In this document: in pieces, positions 62,374 through 64,000 of the stretch | Position numbering within the stretch: position 1 is the first letter of the stretch | Layout: each line of letters begins with the position of its first letter | Assembly: GCA_903890485.1 (NCBI GenBank) | Contig: CAITBM010000063.1 | Span: forward strand, 1 to 64,000 | DNA length: 64,000 bases | Direction of reading: 5' to 3' | From: an uncultured Opitutaceae bacterium | GTDB lineage: Bacteria; Verrucomicrobiota; Verrucomicrobiia; Opitutales; Opitutaceae | Position numbers and translations under genes: made by a program | The notes under the pieces: generated by a model | Told to the model about the DNA's origin: nothing | Database searches by the model: none | The model's input: only the letters and a program-made list of their open reading frames with translations

Positions 62374-64000
62374 ATGGCTATTGGCCGTTCGCTCTCGGGT
62401 GTGCTGGCGCTTCTCGCCCTGGGTCTGGCGGCGGGGTCCGTCGGCGCGTCCGGAGCCGGCCTCGCGGACAACGTGGTCGTTGTCGCCAACAGCGCCGCCC
62501 CGGACTCCGTGGCGATCGCCAGGCACTACGCCCAGGTTCGCGGAGTCCCGGCGGCCAACGTGATCGAGCTCAAGATGCCGGTCACGGAGACGATCTCGTG
62601 GAAGGAGTTTGTTGCGACCGTCTGGCAGCCGCTCCAGGACGAACTCGTGCGGAAGGGATGGATCGACGCCCTCGCGATGGACCTTTTCGACGCGGTGGGC
62701 CGGCGCAAGTACTCGATCTCGGGGCACCGGATCGCGGCCCTCGTGACCTGCCGGGGCGTTCCGCTGAAGGTCGCGAACGACCCCTCGCTCTACAGCGAGT
62801 TCAAGCCGTACACGGACAGCCCGCAGTTCCGGACGAACGGGGGCGCAGTGGACTCGGAACTGAGCCTACTGGCGCAGACCGACTACCCCATCAATGCCGG
62901 CATCCCCAACCCCTTCTTCGCCAATCTCCACCCTACGGGCTTTGCCTACGCCCAGGTGGTGAAGGTCTCCCGCCTCGACGGGCCCACGGCCGACCAAGCC
63001 TTCCACCTGGTGGACCTCGCCGTGGAGGCCGAACGGACGGGGCTCCTGGGGCGGGCCTATGTGGACATTGCCGGCCCCCATGAAAGCGGCGACCGGTGGC
63101 TTGCGGCTACGGCTTCTATCGTGGAGCGGCTGGGCCTTGACCTCACGGTCACGCGGGGCCCCGGGACCCTGCCTGGGAGCGCCCGGTTCGACGCCCCGGC
63201 CCTCTATTTCGGGTGGTATGCCGCGGATGTGAACGGGCCCTTCCTGCTCCCGGGATTCCGGTTCCCGCCCGGAGCGGTGGCGATGCACATCCACAGCTTC
63301 TCGGCGCATACCCTGAGGTCGTCCACGGAGGGCTGGTGCGGGCCCCTGATCGCCCGCGGCGCCACGGCCACCGTCGGCAATGTCGAGGAGCCCTACCTCG
63401 AATACACGCACCGCCCGGACCTGCTGCTGGACGCGCTCGCCCGGGGCGATGACCTCGTCGACGCCGCCTACTTCGCCCTCCCGCTTCTCAGCTGGCAGGG
63501 GATCGTGATCGGGGACCCGCTCTACCGGCCCTTTGCGATGCCGCTGGCCGACCAGCTTTCGCACCTCTCGTCCCTTCCGGCCGACCTCGCGGGCTACGCC
63601 GTCATCCAGCGGATGAACATCCTCCACCTTGCGGGAAAGCCCCTTGACGCGATCGCTGCCGGCAGGGACGGGATGAAGCATGCGCCCAACCTGGCACTGG
63701 CCCTCGCCCTGGCCCGGCGCCTTAGGGCCTCGGGCAACACCGACGAGCCCGTTTGGATCGTCAAGGGTGCGGCTGTGAGCGCCGATGCGGCCACGGGCAA
63801 CTGGGAGGTCCTGCGCGAGGCCGCCAGCTTCCTGGCTCAGGTCAAGCGCCCGGCAGAGGCGATCGATGTCTACCGGAAACTTTTCGCCATCGACATGATT
63901 CCCCTCCCGGTGAAGTCCCCGTGGCTCAACGAGGCCAGGCGGGTTGCGCTGGAATCCGGCGACGCGGGCCAGGCCGCGGAGTGGAACGAGGAGGCGGCGA
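62374..64000 (+). CDS. TIGR03790-family secreted protein (5' part)
   Basis: At least 542 codons; the frame is open to the end of the window. Signal peptide (LSGVLALLALGLAAGSVGA) is followed by ADNVVVVANSAAPDSVAIAR and YAQVRGVPAANVIELKMPV, the family's start. Conserved blocks VTCRGVPLKVAND, GRAYVDIAGPHESGDRWL and the C-terminal-domain GWCGPLIARGATATVGNVEEPYLEYTH-like segment (split here for length) follow, with GIVIGDPLYRPF. After that comes a helical, TPR-like region. The ATG at 62374 is 115 bp from the divergent esterase. Function of the family is unknown. Confidence 0.85.
   Translation, partial: MAIGRSLSGVLALLALGLAAGSVGASGAGLADNVVVVANSAAPDSVAIARHYAQVRGVPAANVIELKMPVTETISWKEFVATVWQPLQDELVRKGWIDALAMDLFDAVGRRKYSISGHRIAALVTCRGVPLKVANDPSLYSEFKPYTDSPQFRTNGGAVDSELSLLAQTDYPINAGIPNPFFANLHPTGFAYAQVVKVSRLDGPTADQAFHLVDLAVEAERTGLLGRAYVDIAGPHESGDRWLAATASIVERLGLDLTVTRGPGTLPGSARFDAPALYFGWYAADVNGPFLLPGFRFPPGAVAMHIHSFSAHTLRSSTEGWCGPLIARGATATVGNVEEPYLEYTHRPDLLLDALARGDDLVDAAYFALPLLSWQGIVIGDPLYRPFAMPLADQLSHLSSLPADLAGYAVIQRMNILHLAGKPLDAIAAGRDGMKHAPNLALALALARRLRASGNTDEPVWIVKGAAVSADAATGNWEVLREAASFLAQVKRPAEAIDVYRKLFAIDMIPLPVKSPWLNEARRVALESGDAGQAAEWNEEAA

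Noticed and set aside
62259-62489. Upstream in-frame extension of the SGNH esterase
   Set aside because: It is Arg/Pro/Thr-rich, overlaps the divergent TIGR03790 gene and would bury the lipoprotein signal.
61173-63083. A 636-codon plus-strand frame across the esterase and TIGR03790 starts
   Set aside because: It crosses two well-supported genes out of frame, and its translation is low-complexity.

Overview
The window is a high-G+C bacterial chromosome segment that looks like Verrucomicrobiota, most likely Opitutales/Opitutaceae. This assignment is an inference from gene order and protein style, not from a database search. Genes are densely packed, often with ATGA/GTGA overlaps. There is no rRNA, tRNA, CRISPR array, transposase or phage gene that I can see.

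Region 1 (1-25645) is the transcription/translation core: the 3' part of rpoB, rpoC, a strong terminator, then rpsL-rpsG-fusA-rpsJ-rplC-rplD-rplW-rplB-rpsS-rplV-rpsC-rplP-rpmC-rpsQ-rplN-rplX-rplE-rpsN-rpsH-rplF-rplR-rpsE-rplO-secY-(adk-like)-map-rpsM-rpsK-rpsD-rpoA-rplQ, closed by a second strong terminator. Departures from the classic str/S10/spc/alpha order are: no rpmD between rpsE and rplO; no infA or rpmJ before rpsM; and a 142-residue adenylate-kinase relative without P-loop or LID in the adk slot. S5, S11, S17 and L17 carry low-complexity tails. L2 has an altered DHPHGGGEG loop. RpoC has lost three of the four cysteines of its second zinc site.

Region 2 (25658-42202) holds metabolic and housekeeping genes: a small membrane zinc-ribbon protein, guaA, a LolA-like secreted protein leading into hisD-hisC-hisB-hisH, a terminator, citrate synthase, a GNAT acetyltransferase, pdxJ-acpS, a small membrane protein, nnr and dprA. 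Facing them on the minus strand are a HIT hydrolase gene and the cluster pabA/trpG-nrdR-unknown. Next come tgt (two zinc cysteines missing) and a UDP-glucuronate decarboxylase.

Region 3 (42234-49963) has secA with its own promoter, lnt and a CTP-synthase-like amidotransferase with a His-to-Gln change in the triad. An A+T-rich stretch follows, with a promoter and an apparent glycine-zipper/lipoprotein chimera, then a lipocalin-like gene and an EamA transporter.

Region 4 (50080-64000) contains a secreted glycosidase-like protein and an unknown secreted protein. After them is a cobalamin locus: methionine synthase split into two genes by one in-frame stop at a domain linker, diverging from a BtuB-type TonB receptor. 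The receptor has a cobalamin-riboswitch leader, and the shared intergenic region carries a 30-bp palindrome whose arms contain back-to-back extended -10 elements. The window ends with a DUF885 peptidase-like protein, a half-size EamA protein, a CE2-like lipoprotein esterase and the 5' part of a TIGR03790-family gene.

The most noteworthy items are the degenerate adenylate kinase in the ribosomal operon, the split metH with its metH/btuB control region, and the lost zinc ligands in RpoC and Tgt.
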